The notes under the pieces were generated by a model. That model worked only from the letters and a program-made list of their open reading frames with translations. It ran no database searches and was not told the DNA's origin. Shown piece after piece: positions 33,153 through 42,971 of a stretch of DNA of 64,000 nt. Source of the DNA: Alphaproteobacteria bacterium (lineage in GTDB: Bacteria > Pseudomonadota > Alphaproteobacteria > Rickettsiales > JABSSG01); NCBI GenBank assembly GCA_030426905.1, contig JAUHXQ010000002.1, positions 1 to 64,000 of the forward strand. Reading direction: 5' to 3'. Positions within the stretch are counted from its first letter, which is position 1; the number at the start of each line of letters is the position of its first letter. The position numbers and the translations under genes were made by a program.

Positions 33153-34076
33153 CTATACAAAAATTTGCAGCACAACAGGAATATACAAGAGGGCAGAAAT
33201 TGTAGTAATTAAAAGGGCGGTTGCAATTTTTTCTGGTTTATTGTCAAGTATGGTGGCAACGATTAATGCGTTTACTCCCATAGGTACGAAAGCAGTTACC
33301 ATCCATAGTTTGTGAATCTTTATCGAGTAAGTGTTAAATATATAACGATCGAGTAAAACAAGGAAAAAAATAGCAATTGGCCATACAGCAAAACGAGCTG
33401 CAATACATAAGGAAAAAATTTTAAAATCAATCCTAAAGCTTTTGATATTAGATATGCTAAGACCGATAGTCATCATCCCTAAAATACTATACATCACTGA
33501 AACATTTTTGCTAAATACTCTAATAGTTTCTGGAATTGTAACATTAGTTGCATTGACTGATAGAGCTAATAGCAATGCGTATAGCGAAGGTAATTTTAGC
33601 AATTTCATAACACTCTGTTTGATTGTATGAGTTCCTGCTGCAGACATATAAAATCCTAAAGTATTTTCGTATAGTGCTATGCCAATTACTGATAGAAAAA
33701 ATATTGGGAGCATTTCTTCGCCAAAAAAAATATAAATTATAGGAAGCATCATATATCCTAGATTACCAGTGCCTGATGCAAGAGCTAAAACATTTTTAGT
33801 ATCATCGCTCCAAATTCTTGAACCAATAAAATAGAAAGCTAAACAAATAGCACATGCAATGAAATAAAAAATACATGGAATGAATAGTAGTTCATTAGTT
33901 ATTTTGGCAGTGGAAATATTATGAAAAAATACTACTGGATTTACAATATAGAAAAGAAGTTTAGTAATGCTTACGATCTCAACCTTTAAGACTCTACCAG
34001 CAAAATATCCCATTATAATATAGATGTATAATGGTGTTGTTGTTTGGCTTACTAAAGAAAATAACCCTGTGTTCAT
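33153..34076 (-). CDS. AEC-family (auxin efflux carrier) transporter
   Basis: A 307-residue protein with about ten membrane helices in two inverted halves, typical of the AEC branch of the BART superfamily. Landmarks are YFAGRVLKVE (about 24-33), ALASGTGNLGYMMLPI (about 98-113) and AFVPMGVNALIVATI (about 264-278), the broken-helix regions with Gly/Asn/Pro. Bacterial members export or exchange small carboxylates; the substrate here is unknown. It has no clear ribosome-binding site and is monocistronic. Confidence 0.85.
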   Translation of the reverse strand: MNTGLFSLVSQTTTPLYIYIIMGYFAGRVLKVEIVSITKLLFYIVNPVVFFHNISTAKITNELLFIPCIFYFIACAICLAFYFIGSRIWSDDTKNVLALASGTGNLGYMMLPIIYIFFGEEMLPIFFLSVIGIALYENTLGFYMSAAGTHTIKQSVMKLLKLPSLYALLLALSVNATNVTIPETIRVFSKNVSVMYSILGMMTIGLSISNIKSFRIDFKIFSLCIAARFAVWPIAIFFLVLLDRYIFNTYSIKIHKLWMVTAFVPMGVNALIVATILDNKPEKIATALLITTISALLYIPVVLQIFV

Positions 34077-34192
34077 CTTGTAATTTTACGATTAGAGTTA
34101 TATTTTGATTAATATAACTTATACAGCAAAGCTATATTAATCATGACGTACTACAAGATAATTAACTAAGATTTTTTATTTAGCTGTTCAAG
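34077..34192. repeat. Intergenic 10-bp inverted repeat
   Basis: GATTAATATA (34107-34116) and TATATTAATC (34133-34142) form a perfect 10-bp stem around a 16-nt loop containing AGCAAAGCTA (34125-34134), the reverse complement of the TAGCTTTGCT motif found elsewhere. It lies between rpsU and the AEC gene, both on the minus strand. There is no T-run on either side, so it is not a standard terminator. Confidence 0.45.
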
Positions 34193-34384
34193 CTAATCGT
34201 ATTTTCTTCTAAGCTTGCGACGTCTTCTTTCAGATTCTTCTAGTTTTCTTTTTTTGCGCTCAGAAGGTTTTTCGTAATTTCTTTTTAATTTTACGTGCCT
34301 AAAAACTCCTTCTCTTTGAAGCTTTCTTTTTAAAGCTCTTAGAGCTTGCTCTATATTACGCGCGTTAACTGCAACCTGTACCAG
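34193..34384 (-). CDS. rpsU: 30S ribosomal protein S21 (non-canonical start codon)
   Basis: 63 residues on the minus strand: after the start, VQVAVNARNIEQALRALKRK, then LQREGVFRHVKLKRNYEKPS and an Arg/Lys-rich C-terminus. This is a complete alphaproteobacterial-type S21, needed for 30S initiation. No ATG, GTG or TTG exists in frame at the start. The best candidate is CTG at 34384-34382, eight bases after an AAGGGG-like ribosome-binding site; ATT two codons upstream (34390-34388) is the alternative. The missing canonical start means standard gene finders would not report it. Confidence 0.88.
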   Translation of the reverse strand: MVQVAVNARNIEQALRALKRKLQREGVFRHVKLKRNYEKPSERKKRKLEESERRRRKLRRKYD

Positions 34385-34485
34385 TGTAATTACCCCTTTT
34401 TGTATTAATTGAATTTTAAATAATTTATCTTCAAAAAAAAGATATATTAATTATGATATAAATCAAGAACTATTTCTATAAAAAT
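34385..34485. other. Divergent rpsU / COQ9 promoter region
   Basis: About 100 AT-rich bases between the minus-strand rpsU and the plus-strand COQ9 gene. It includes the rpsU ribosome-binding site. No promoter could be fixed. Confidence 0.35.
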
Positions 34486-35130
34486 ATGAAAAAAAATACA
34501 TCTAGAATCCGAAATGATTTTCTGGAAGAAGCAATCAAGCAAGCTGCTACATGTGGGTGGAATCACCAACTGTTGCTTGAAACAGAAAAAAAATTAGGTC
34601 TACAAAAAAACTATCATATTTTACTTTTTCCTGGAGGGATAAAGGAATTAGTCAATTTATTTGAGCATCACTTGTCATCGTATACGGAATATATTTGTAG
34701 CAAGAAATTCCAAAAGGAAAAAATTCGTGTTAGAGATAAAGTGAAGGAAGCGGTAATGGTTCGTTTAAGAGGAAAAAATAATGATAATAGAATGCTAATG
34801 TCAAAATTAGTGTCTTTTTACCGAGAGCCAGCTAATTTCAATTTATATTTAAAAAATTTATGGAAAATTGTAGATTGTATATGGTATTTGGCTGGCGATG
34901 AATCAACAGATTTTAACCATTACACAAAAAGAACATTGCTATTTATGGTTTATAGATCTAGTTTGCTTTATTATATTTCTGACCAATCTAAAAATGCAGA
35001 GAATACGGAAATATTTCTTGAGAAAAAAATTGCACAAGCAATGAATTTGTCTAAGATAAAGCAGGCTCCTAAAAATTTATTTGGTTTGCGAGATAAAATA
35101 CCTTTTATAAGATTATTCAATAATAAATAG
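34486..35130 (+). CDS. COQ9-family ubiquinone biosynthesis protein
   Basis: 214 residues resembling a TetR-like fold that lost DNA binding. Typical COQ9 segments are FPGGIKELVNLFEHHL (about 48-63), RVRDKVKEAVMVRLR (about 81-95) and a C-terminal DFNHYTKRTLLFMVYRSSLL (about 142-161). COQ9 binds isoprenoid lipids and aids ubiquinone synthesis in mitochondria and alphaproteobacteria. It is three bases upstream of ileS. Confidence 0.88.
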   Translation: MKKNTSRIRNDFLEEAIKQAATCGWNHQLLLETEKKLGLQKNYHILLFPGGIKELVNLFEHHLSSYTEYICSKKFQKEKIRVRDKVKEAVMVRLRGKNNDNRMLMSKLVSFYREPANFNLYLKNLWKIVDCIWYLAGDESTDFNHYTKRTLLFMVYRSSLLYYISDQSKNAENTEIFLEKKIAQAMNLSKIKQAPKNLFGLRDKIPFIRLFNNK

Positions 35131-35133
35131 ATT

Positions 35134-38100
35134 ATGTGTAGTAAAAAATATTATCCAGATACTAATTCTAATCCTGACTTCGCTCAAATCACTAATGAAA
35201 TTTTAGATTTTTGGAAAAGAGAAAGTGTTTTTGAAAAATCTGTTGATAACCGTCCTGAAGAAAAAGGTAATTTTGTTTTTTTTGATGGGCCTCCTTTTGC
35301 TAATGGTATGCCTCATTATGGCCATTTATTAACAGGATTTATAAAAGATATAGTTGCAAGATATCAAACTCTAAAGGGTAAAAAAGTAAAAAGAATATTT
35401 GGTTGGGATTGCCATGGTTTACCTGTAGAGATGCAGTCAGAGAAAGAGCTAGGAGTTTCAGGTCGTTCTCAAATAATAGAATATGGTATAGATAAATTTA
35501 ATGAACATTGCCGTAAATCAGTATTGCAATATACTAACGAGTGGGAAGATTATGTTACAAAGCAAGCTCGATGGGTAGATTTTAAAAACTCCTATAAAAC
35601 TATGGACAGAGACTACATGGAATCTATCTTGTGGGTTTTTAAACAACTTTATGACAAAGGTTTGATTTATCAGTCAGAGCGGGTAATGCCTTATTCATGG
35701 GCTTGTCAAACTCCTTTATCTAATTTTGAAACTAGAATGGATAATGCTTATCGTAAAAAAACTGATAAAGCAGTTTCTGTTAAGTTCACTTTAAAGACAA
35801 AGCCTAAATCAGTTGCATATTTAGATTGTAAAAAAATATCAGTGATTGCGTGGACCACTACTCCGTGGACTTTACCCTCAAACTTACTTCTTGCAGTAGG
35901 AAAGGAGATAAAATATTCATGTGTTACATTAGGAGATGAATGTATTATTTTGGCAACTAACTCATTGGCAAAATATAAAAAAGAACTCTTATTGGAAGGT
36001 GATGGTAGTGAAGAAAACTATCCTATCTTAACAGGAGAGGATCTTGATAATATTGAGTATGAACCCTTATTCGATTACTTCAAAGATCATCCTAATAGTT
36101 TCAAGATAGTAGTCGCTGACTTTGTTGAGGAAGGTGAGGGTACAGGCATAGTGCATATAGCTCCTGGCTTTGGTGAGGATGATCAGCTTTTATGCAAAAA
36201 TCATAATATTGACCTTGTATGCCCAGTTGATGATGCTGGTAAATTTACTGAAGAAATCTATGATCTCGTAGGATTACAAGTATTTGATTCTAATGATAAA
36301 ATAATCAAAAAGCTTAAAGAGCAGAGTAATTGGTTAAAAACAGAGCAATATATTCACAATTACCCTCATTGCTGGAGAACGGATACTCCTTTAATCTATA
36401 AAGCTGTTCCTTCATGGTATGTAAAAGTTACAGCTATTAAAGATAAGCTTATTGCAAATAATGAGAAAATCAATTGGATCCCAGACCATATTAAGTATGG
36501 CTTATTTGGTAAGTGGCTGGAAAATGTCAAGGATTGGTCGATTAGTAGAAATCGTTTTTGGGGTACTCCAATACCTATATGGATATCTGACAATCCTAAA
36601 TACCCTAGGATAGATGTTTATGGCTCGATAGAGGAGTTAGAAAGAGATTTCAAAGTTAAAGTAGAAGATTTACATCGACCATATATAGATAATTTAACAA
36701 GACCAAATCCTAATGATCCAACCGGTAAGTCAACAATGAAGAGAGTAGCAGATGTTTTTGATTGTTGGTTTGATAGCGGCTCTATGCCCTATGGTCAAAT
36801 TCATTATCCTTTTGCTAACAAAAAATTCTTCGATGATAACTCTTCTGCTGATTTTATCGTCGAATATACTGCTCAAACTAGAGGATGGTTTTATACCTTA
36901 ACTGTACTTTCTGTCGCATTATTTGATAGACCAGCATTTCTTAACTGTATATGCCACGGAGTGATACTTGACGAAAAAGGTGAAAAACTCTCTAAAAGAC
37001 TTAGAAACTATATAGATCCTATGGAGGTTTTTAACAAATATGGATCTGATCCATTAAGATTCTATATGGCTTCTTCAAGTGTGTTATATGGGCAAGAGTT
37101 GCATCTTGATAAAGAGGGGCAAGCAATAACGGATACTGTACGTTTAGTATTGAAACCTATTTGGAATAGCTATAATTTTTTTACTTTATATGCCAATTCA
37201 GATGGTATAAAAGCTAAAATTGTTAATGATAGTGAAAATATAAATGACAAGTATATTCTCTCGAAATTACGATTTACAGTAAGTAAAATAGATCATTATT
37301 TATCTAACTATGATTTACCGAATGCTTGTCATGTTATTACGAGTTTCTTTGAGATATTGAATAACTGGTATATTAGACGTAATCGTTCCCGTTTTTGGAA
37401 AGAAGAAAAAGATCACGATAAGCAACAAGCTTACGACACACTTTATACCGTGCTTTGTAATATCTCTAAGGCAGCTTCACCTTTATTGCCAATAACTTTT
37501 GAATATATATATATAAGCCTAGTTGCTAACGGTGAGTTCAAAGCTGATGCAAGTGTACATTTAACTGACTATCCGGCAGTAGATTTAATGCCTTATTACA
37601 CTGATTTAGTTAGTGATATAGACCTGGTACGTGACATTTGTAATGCAGCTCTAAATATACGTAATACAACAAACATTAGAATAAGGCAGCCTTTATTAAG
37701 TTTAACTATTGTTGGAAATAACTTAGAAGGAAGGCTTAATAAATATTTCGATCTAATAAAAGACGAGATTAATGTTAAGAAAATTCTTATATCTACTGAA
37801 ATTGCTAAATATTCCAAGTATAATTTAAAAATAAACTTTAAGTTAGTTAGTCAAAGGCTGGCTCATAAAATGAAGCAACTAGTTGTTGCAGCTAAAGAAG
37901 GAAGCTGGGTTCAGTCAGAAAACAAGAATATTATCATTTGTGATGAAGAACTTATGGGTGATGAGTTTTCGCTTACTTTGGAGCCTATTGGTAATAATCC
38001 TGTTTCATCATTTGGTAATGGTATAGGACTTGTGATGCTAGATACAGAAATTAGTACAGAATTGAAGTACGAAGGTTTTGCTAGAGATTTTATTAGGATT

Positions 38101-38328
38101 ATACAACAGGCAAGGAAAAAGGCAAATTTTCATGTATCTGATCGTATAATAGTTGAAGTAGAAGCTGAAGATACTCTAGTAAAAGCAATACAAACTAATG
38201 AGAAATACATTGTAGAGCAGATTCTTGCTACACAAGTTTGCTACAAGAAGCTGGATAAAGATTATCTGTTTATTGAGCAAAATAATATCGATAATAAAAG
38301 TTTAAAAATAGGTTTTAGTAAGTCATGA
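35134..38328 (+). CDS. ileS: Isoleucyl-tRNA synthetase
   Basis: 1064 residues, class I synthetase. The HIGH motif is HYGH (residues 61-64, in PPFANGMPHYGHLLTG), the KMSKS loop is KLSKR (about 617-621), and editing-domain features (TTPWTLPSNLLLAVG; HIAPGFGEDD) are intact. The long anticodon-binding C-terminus and length fit the eukaryote-like type 2 IleS, which often confers mupirocin resistance (family knowledge, not shown here). The gpsA start overlaps its stop as ATGA. Confidence 0.97.
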   Translation: MCSKKYYPDTNSNPDFAQITNEILDFWKRESVFEKSVDNRPEEKGNFVFFDGPPFANGMPHYGHLLTGFIKDIVARYQTLKGKKVKRIFGWDCHGLPVEMQSEKELGVSGRSQIIEYGIDKFNEHCRKSVLQYTNEWEDYVTKQARWVDFKNSYKTMDRDYMESILWVFKQLYDKGLIYQSERVMPYSWACQTPLSNFETRMDNAYRKKTDKAVSVKFTLKTKPKSVAYLDCKKISVIAWTTTPWTLPSNLLLAVGKEIKYSCVTLGDECIILATNSLAKYKKELLLEGDGSEENYPILTGEDLDNIEYEPLFDYFKDHPNSFKIVVADFVEEGEGTGIVHIAPGFGEDDQLLCKNHNIDLVCPVDDAGKFTEEIYDLVGLQVFDSNDKIIKKLKEQSNWLKTEQYIHNYPHCWRTDTPLIYKAVPSWYVKVTAIKDKLIANNEKINWIPDHIKYGLFGKWLENVKDWSISRNRFWGTPIPIWISDNPKYPRIDVYGSIEELERDFKVKVEDLHRPYIDNLTRPNPNDPTGKSTMKRVADVFDCWFDSGSMPYGQIHYPFANKKFFDDNSSADFIVEYTAQTRGWFYTLTVLSVALFDRPAFLNCICHGVILDEKGEKLSKRLRNYIDPMEVFNKYGSDPLRFYMASSSVLYGQELHLDKEGQAITDTVRLVLKPIWNSYNFFTLYANSDGIKAKIVNDSENINDKYILSKLRFTVSKIDHYLSNYDLPNACHVITSFFEILNNWYIRRNRSRFWKEEKDHDKQQAYDTLYTVLCNISKAASPLLPITFEYIYISLVANGEFKADASVHLTDYPAVDLMPYYTDLVSDIDLVRDICNAALNIRNTTNIRIRQPLLSLTIVGNNLEGRLNKYFDLIKDEINVKKILISTEIAKYSKYNLKINFKLVSQRLAHKMKQLVVAAKEGSWVQSENKNIIICDEELMGDEFSLTLEPIGNNPVSSFGNGIGLVMLDTEISTELKYEGFARDFIRIIQQARKKANFHVSDRIIVEVEAEDTLVKAIQTNEKYIVEQILATQVCYKKLDKDYLFIEQNNIDNKSLKIGFSKS

Positions 38329-39284
38329 GTGATAAGGTTGCTATTATTGGAGCTGGAGCTTGGGGAAGAGCTTTATTTAAAGTTTTTACAGCAAAATTTA
38401 CTAATATTATACTTTATTCTAGGAGCATTTCTCAATTTAGCAAAGACATTAAAATAAGTAATGACTTAGAAGATATTGTCGATGCAAGATATCTTTTTAT
38501 ATCAATTCCAGCTCAGGAAGTAAGACAGTTTTGCTTACAAGTGAAGAGTCATATTAATAGTAACGCTATTATTGTTATTTGTTCTAAGGGAATAGAAATA
38601 TCTACCGGTAATACTATGTTTGAAATAGTAGCTAAGATTTTTCCTAAAAACTTGATTTCAGTTGTATCAGGTCCAAATTTTGCGTCAGAAATTACTTTAG
38701 GTCTTCCTGCTATTTCGTCTATTGCAGCTAGTAATATTGATGTAGCATCTGACTTAGCTAATACATTTTCCACCAACTTCTTCAAGCTGTATCCAACTGA
38801 TGATGTGGTATCAGTAAGTTGGTACGGAGCATTAAAAAATGTCTTGGCAATTGTGTGTGGCATGATTAGGGCTTTGCACCTGGGGGAAAATTGCGTGTCA
38901 GCAGCAATCACTAGAGGAGCACAAGAAATTGCATTGTTAGTGCAAGAAAAAGGAGGAAGAAAAACTACTATTTTTGAACCTGCGTGTATTGGTGATTTGT
39001 TTTTGACCTGTAGTAGCTTTACTTCTCGTAACACAAAATTTGGTGCGGATTTGGTAAAAAAACACTTACAGCAAACTTATAGCGATATTGTAAAAAATAA
39101 TCAAATTACCGTTGAGGGAGCTCATACAGCTTTGAGTTTACATAAATATTATAACAAGTCCAATATACCTCTGCTAAAATTAACTTATGATGTGATGTCC
39201 ATAAAATTGAAAAATTACAGTATTCTAATAGATAAAATAAACAATATTTTATTTGTAGATAAGGATTACATTTGCCATAATTAG
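38325..39284 (+). CDS. gpsA: Glycerol-3-phosphate dehydrogenase [NAD(P)+]
   Basis: 319 residues. It has an N-terminal Rossmann motif GAGAWGRALF (about 9-18), the KGIE stretch (about 88-91), the GPNFASEI motif (about 111-118), and SWYGALKNVLAIVCGM with the catalytic Lys (about 163-178). It makes sn-glycerol 3-phosphate for phospholipid synthesis from dihydroxyacetone phosphate. It is coupled to ileS by a four-base overlap. Confidence 0.96.
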   Translation: MSDKVAIIGAGAWGRALFKVFTAKFTNIILYSRSISQFSKDIKISNDLEDIVDARYLFISIPAQEVRQFCLQVKSHINSNAIIVICSKGIEISTGNTMFEIVAKIFPKNLISVVSGPNFASEITLGLPAISSIAASNIDVASDLANTFSTNFFKLYPTDDVVSVSWYGALKNVLAIVCGMIRALHLGENCVSAAITRGAQEIALLVQEKGGRKTTIFEPACIGDLFLTCSSFTSRNTKFGADLVKKHLQQTYSDIVKNNQITVEGAHTALSLHKYYNKSNIPLLKLTYDVMSIKLKNYSILIDKINNILFVDKDYICHN

Positions 39285-39301
39285 GATAGAAGAGGGAATG
39301 T

Positions 39302-39688
39302 ATGAACCAAAGTAGAAAAATAAAAATTTTAATTGCCGAAGATGATCCTTTGAATATGAAATTGTTCAGAGATTTATTAGAAGTAAAAAATTTTGATGTT
39401 ATATGCGTTACTGATGGTAATAAAGTTATTTCACAAATGGTCAAGTATAAACCTAATTTGGTTTTAATGGACATTAGGCTTAACGATGTTTCTGGATTAG
39501 ATATTATAGAAGATATTAAAGAAAATCCAGAAATAAGCGATATACCAGTAATAGCGCTTACGGCATTCGCGATGAAAAATGATAAAGAACGAATGTTAAG
39601 CTCTGGATTTAAATATTACATGCCTAAGCCTATCTCAATAGATAATTTTTTTGAAGTTATCAATAAATTTGTACCTGTTTCAGCGTAA
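39302..39688 (+). CDS. Single-domain response regulator (DivK-like)
   Basis: A 128-residue receiver domain with no output domain. The acidic pair is in IAEDDPLNM (about 11-19), the phosphoacceptor Asp in LMDIRLNDVSGLD (about 55-67), the switch Thr in ALTAFAMK, and Lys in YMPKPIS (near residue 109). DivK in alphaproteobacteria relays cell-cycle signals to CtrA control. A GAGGGAA ribosome-binding site precedes the ATG. The DivK name is by similarity of the receiver sequence and size. Confidence 0.82.
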   Translation: MNQSRKIKILIAEDDPLNMKLFRDLLEVKNFDVICVTDGNKVISQMVKYKPNLVLMDIRLNDVSGLDIIEDIKENPEISDIPVIALTAFAMKNDKERMLSSGFKYYMPKPISIDNFFEVINKFVPVSA

Positions 39689-39710
39689 AATTTAAAATTA
39701 AATAATTATT

Positions 39711-41141
39711 TTGCAGCAAAAAAGCTCTATTTATCAGCAGCATCATTATAAAGCTGCATGCCAAAAACATTTGAAATTTTTTATTCAAGAAGCTTTCCCA
39801 GTTGTTAATCCTAGCGTTAAATTTATTGATAATTGGCATATTGATCTTATAACAGAGTATTTGGAATCGTTAGCTAAAAATCAAATAAAACGCCTCATAA
39901 TTAATATTCCTCCTCGATTTATGAAGTCTATCTGTGTTAGCGTTTGCTGGCCTGCATGGTTACTTGGTAACGATTCCGCAAAACGGATTATTTGTGCTAG
40001 TTACTCCCAGCATCTTAGCGATAAACTCTCGTTAGATTGCAGGCATTTGATGAGTTCTGAGTTTTTTGCAAAAATTTTTCCTAACACTATTATTTCTAAA
40101 GATCAAAATCAAAAAAATAAGTTTCTTACCAAAAAACGTGGTTTTCGCTTAGCAACATCTGTTGGGGGAACTATAACCGGAGAAGGTGGTGATTTTTTGA
40201 TACTAGATGATCCTCATAATGCTATTGATGTAAATTCAAGTAAGAAGCGTGAAAAAACTATTAATTGGTTCCAGCAAAGCTTTTCATCTAGATTGGATAA
40301 CAGAAAAACTGGAGTGATTGTCGTTGTAATGCAAAGGCTTCATGTTAAAGATTTAGTAGGTAGCTTATTAGAAAAGTCTTCTGATAACTGGCATGTGTTA
40401 GACATACCTGCAATTGCGCCAAAAGATACTTATTATGAGTTTAATAAATTTTACTACTGTTTTCCCGAGAAACAGTTATTGCATCCTGAGAGATGCAATG
40501 AAGATGAAATGAATATTTTAAAAAAGGAGCTAGGAAATTATGTGTTTTCTGCGCAATATTTGCAAGATCCTATAGCGGAAGATTCATCAATGATAAAAAG
40601 GTCTTGGTTGAAATATTTTATAGAAATACTGCCGTTAGACAGTTATGAGCACATTATACAAAGCTGGGATACTGCAATAAAATCTGGAGACGGTAATAGC
40701 TACACAGTTTGCACTACTTGGGGGAAAATCGATGAAAATTTCTATTTATTAGATATATTGCGTGATAGAATGGAATATCCTGATCTTAAGAATGCTGTCA
40801 TAAGTAAAACTACATCATGGAATCCTGATTTGATTATGATTGAGGATAAAGCGAGTGGTCAATCATTAATACAAGATTTGAAAAGAGAGTATAAACAATT
40901 TTCAGTGATGGCAGTAAAGCCAAAAGGAGATAAATTTACTAGATTTGCAAGAGTAAGTCCACTTTTTGAGCAAGGACAAATATTGCTTTTTAAAAACGCA
41001 GGCTGGCTTATGGACTACGAAAGGGAGCTGCTTTCTTTTCCTAATGGAGCTCATGATGATCAGGTTGACTCTACAAGCCAATACCTATCCTATATAATTA
41101 CAAATCATTTAAATAAATACCCAAATATTAGAAGTTTATAA
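39711..41141 (+). CDS. Phage terminase large subunit (DNA packaging ATPase/nuclease)
   Basis: 476 residues from a TTG start at 39711; the first in-frame ATG would remove the N-terminus. The ATPase part has an unusual Walker A, NIPPRFMKSI (about 67-76), and Walker B FLILDDPH (about 162-169). The C-terminal RNase H-like nuclease shows Asp in QSWDTAIKSG (about 320-329), IEDKASGQS and AHDDQVDS (about 453-460). It resembles the TIGR01630-type terminase more than the classical GTA g2 form (from memory). It lies 7 kb downstream of the GTA cluster, next to divK. Confidence 0.88.
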   Translation: MQQKSSIYQQHHYKAACQKHLKFFIQEAFPVVNPSVKFIDNWHIDLITEYLESLAKNQIKRLIINIPPRFMKSICVSVCWPAWLLGNDSAKRIICASYSQHLSDKLSLDCRHLMSSEFFAKIFPNTIISKDQNQKNKFLTKKRGFRLATSVGGTITGEGGDFLILDDPHNAIDVNSSKKREKTINWFQQSFSSRLDNRKTGVIVVVMQRLHVKDLVGSLLEKSSDNWHVLDIPAIAPKDTYYEFNKFYYCFPEKQLLHPERCNEDEMNILKKELGNYVFSAQYLQDPIAEDSSMIKRSWLKYFIEILPLDSYEHIIQSWDTAIKSGDGNSYTVCTTWGKIDENFYLLDILRDRMEYPDLKNAVISKTTSWNPDLIMIEDKASGQSLIQDLKREYKQFSVMAVKPKGDKFTRFARVSPLFEQGQILLFKNAGWLMDYERELLSFPNGAHDDQVDSTSQYLSYIITNHLNKYPNIRSL

Positions 41142-41513
41142 ACTTTTGGTAACATGTTGCGCTAATAGCACTTCTTAAAAGCAGCTCTTTTATCTACACT
41201 AGCGATTATTTTAGGGGAAATAAAAAATGATCTCATGTCAACGTTTATTTGTTGTAAAAATATAAAAAAATCTATTTACTATAAATGCTTTATAGTGCAT
41301 CCTCTAAATACTAACAATGTTTAATTGTCTTGATTTATCTTTAGTTATTTTTGGCTCGCGTAATTTAAGCGAGAGTATTTTTTAGTTAATTGGGTTATTA
41401 GAGTAAGCTTAAATGAGCATACTGCTTATTACAACTTCGTAAAATGCAAGTCCATGCTTTAGCTATTAATAGCTCAGAAATAAGTTAATATTTGCTAAGT
41501 ATAGGTGAACTCA
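41142..41513. other. Upstream region of dnaA
   Basis: About 370 bases without a gene. It contains an 8-bp hairpin ACTATAAA/TTTATAGT (41278-41296, 3-nt loop), a 5-bp CTCGC/GCGAG hairpin followed by T6 (41355-41384), and one near-match to a DnaA box, TTATCTACA (41190-41198). One imperfect box is too little to call an origin. Confidence 0.4.
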
Positions 41514-42971
41514 ATGGAAACAGCTGACTTACTTGATAAAGATACGGTGCCCCAGCATAATAAGGCAAATCAGAATGTGTCTGCACTTGTACAGCTTGAT
41601 TTAAAGCGCGAATGTGGAGAAGAAGCTTATAAAAGTTGGCTTAGTAAGTTGCTGTTAATTGATTTTAATGATCATTATGTAAATTTTGTTGTTCCAACAA
41701 GATTTGTAAGAGACTGGATTCTTACTCATTTTGAAAAAAAGATTTTTAAAACCTGGCAACGCCATATTCCTACATTAAAGAAAATTTCTATTACTGTTGA
41801 GAAAAACAATAAAAATTCTCGACAAAGTGATCCCAAACAACGCGATAAATCTAATAATTTGGTTAATTCAGGTAGTCTTGCTAGCAATGTATACTTAAAT
41901 AATTTAGCTGGAAAATATTCTGAAAATTCTATTTACGATGAACTAAAATATTCTTTAGATGCACGTTTTACCTTTGGCAATTTTATTGTAGGATCTCCTA
42001 ATGAGTTTGCTTACGCTGCAGCAAGAGCTGTTGCTGAGTCAAAAAAAGTGCAACCTGGCTCTAACCCTTTATTCTTGTATGGTGGTGTTGGTTTAGGTAA
42101 GACTCATTTAATGCATGCTATAGCTTGGCACCTTATTGAGACTAACTCTAAAAGGCGCGTTGAGTATATTTCTGCTGAAAAATTTATGTACCAATTTATT
42201 AATGCATTAAGAAACAATCAAATAATGCAATTTAAACAGAAATTTCGATCTGTAGATATATTAATGGTAGATGATATTCAATTTATTTGTGGAAAAGATA
42301 GTACGCAGGAAGAGTTTTTTCATATTCTTAATACTCTTATTGATAGCAATAAACAGATAGTCATCTCTGGTGATCGCTCACCATCAGACTTAGAGAATAT
42401 GGAAGATAGAATAAAATCGAGACTAGGTTGGGGATTGGTTGCCGATATTCATAATACTACTTATGAACTAAGGCTTGGCATTTTGCAGTCTAAAACTGAA
42501 ATTATGAAAATAGAAGTACCGCGCAAAGTACTAGAATATTTAGCAACAAAAATTATTTCTAATGTTCGTGAATTAGAAGGAGCTTTAAATAAGATAGTTG
42601 CATATATGAAGCTTACAGGCAAAGAAATAAATCTGGAAAATACCCAAGAAATTTTAAGAGATCTGCTCCGTTCAAACGAAAAAGTTATTACAATAGAAGA
42701 AATACAAAAAAAAGTTGCTGATAGATATAATTTAAAAGTATCGGATATGTATTCTTCAAGGCGTTCTAGAGTCATTGCACGCCCACGGCAAATTGCTATG
42801 TATCTAGCAAAATATTTTACTACTAAAAGTCTTGCTGAAATTGGTAGGAAGTTTGGTGGAAAAGATCATACTACGGTGATGCACGCAATCAAAATAGTAG
42901 AGGATTTACTAAACAAAAGTGCTGAGTTTTCTGAAGATGTAAAACTACTGATTAGAGGAATAGAATGCTAG
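41514..42971 (+). CDS. dnaA: Chromosomal replication initiator protein DnaA
   Basis: 485 residues from the ATG at 41514, preceded by AGGTGA five bases away; a GTG lying within that ribosome-binding site at 41505 is the alternative start. Domain I, a variable linker (about 100-140), the AAA+ domain III with Walker [11 protein letters not shown] (about 183-192) and Walker [11 protein letters not shown], and domain IV with the DNA-contact helix [11 protein letters not shown] (near 451-461) are present. It opens the origin and starts replication. It overlaps dnaN by seven bases. Confidence 0.97.
   Translation: METADLLDKDTVPQHNKANQNVSALVQLDLKRECGEEAYKSWLSKLLLIDFNDHYVNFVVPTRFVRDWILTHFEKKIFKTWQRHIPTLKKISITVEKNNKNSRQSDPKQRDKSNNLVNSGSLASNVYLNNLAGKYSENSIYDELKYSLDARFTFGNFIVGSPNEFAYAAARAVAESKKVQPGSNPLFLYGGVGLGKTHLMHAIAWHLIETNSKRRVEYISAEKFMYQFINALRNNQIMQFKQKFRSVDILMVDDIQFICGKDSTQEEFFHILNTLIDSNKQIVISGDRSPSDLENMEDRIKSRLGWGLVADIHNTTYELRLGILQSKTEIMKIEVPRKVLEYLATKIISNVRELEGALNKIVAYMKLTGKEINLENTQEILRDLLRSNEKVITIEEIQKKVADRYNLKVSDMYSSRRSRVIARPRQIAMYLAKYFTTKSLAEIGRKFGGKDHTTVMHAIKIVEDLLNKSAEFSEDVKLLIRGIEC

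Noticed and set aside
38549-39034. 161-codon minus-strand ORF within gpsA
   Set aside because: It is a shadow of a conserved gene on the opposite strand.
41142-41513. Origin of replication upstream of dnaA
   Set aside because: Only one imperfect DnaA box (TTATCTACA) was found and no clear unwinding repeats; alphaproteobacterial origins are often elsewhere.
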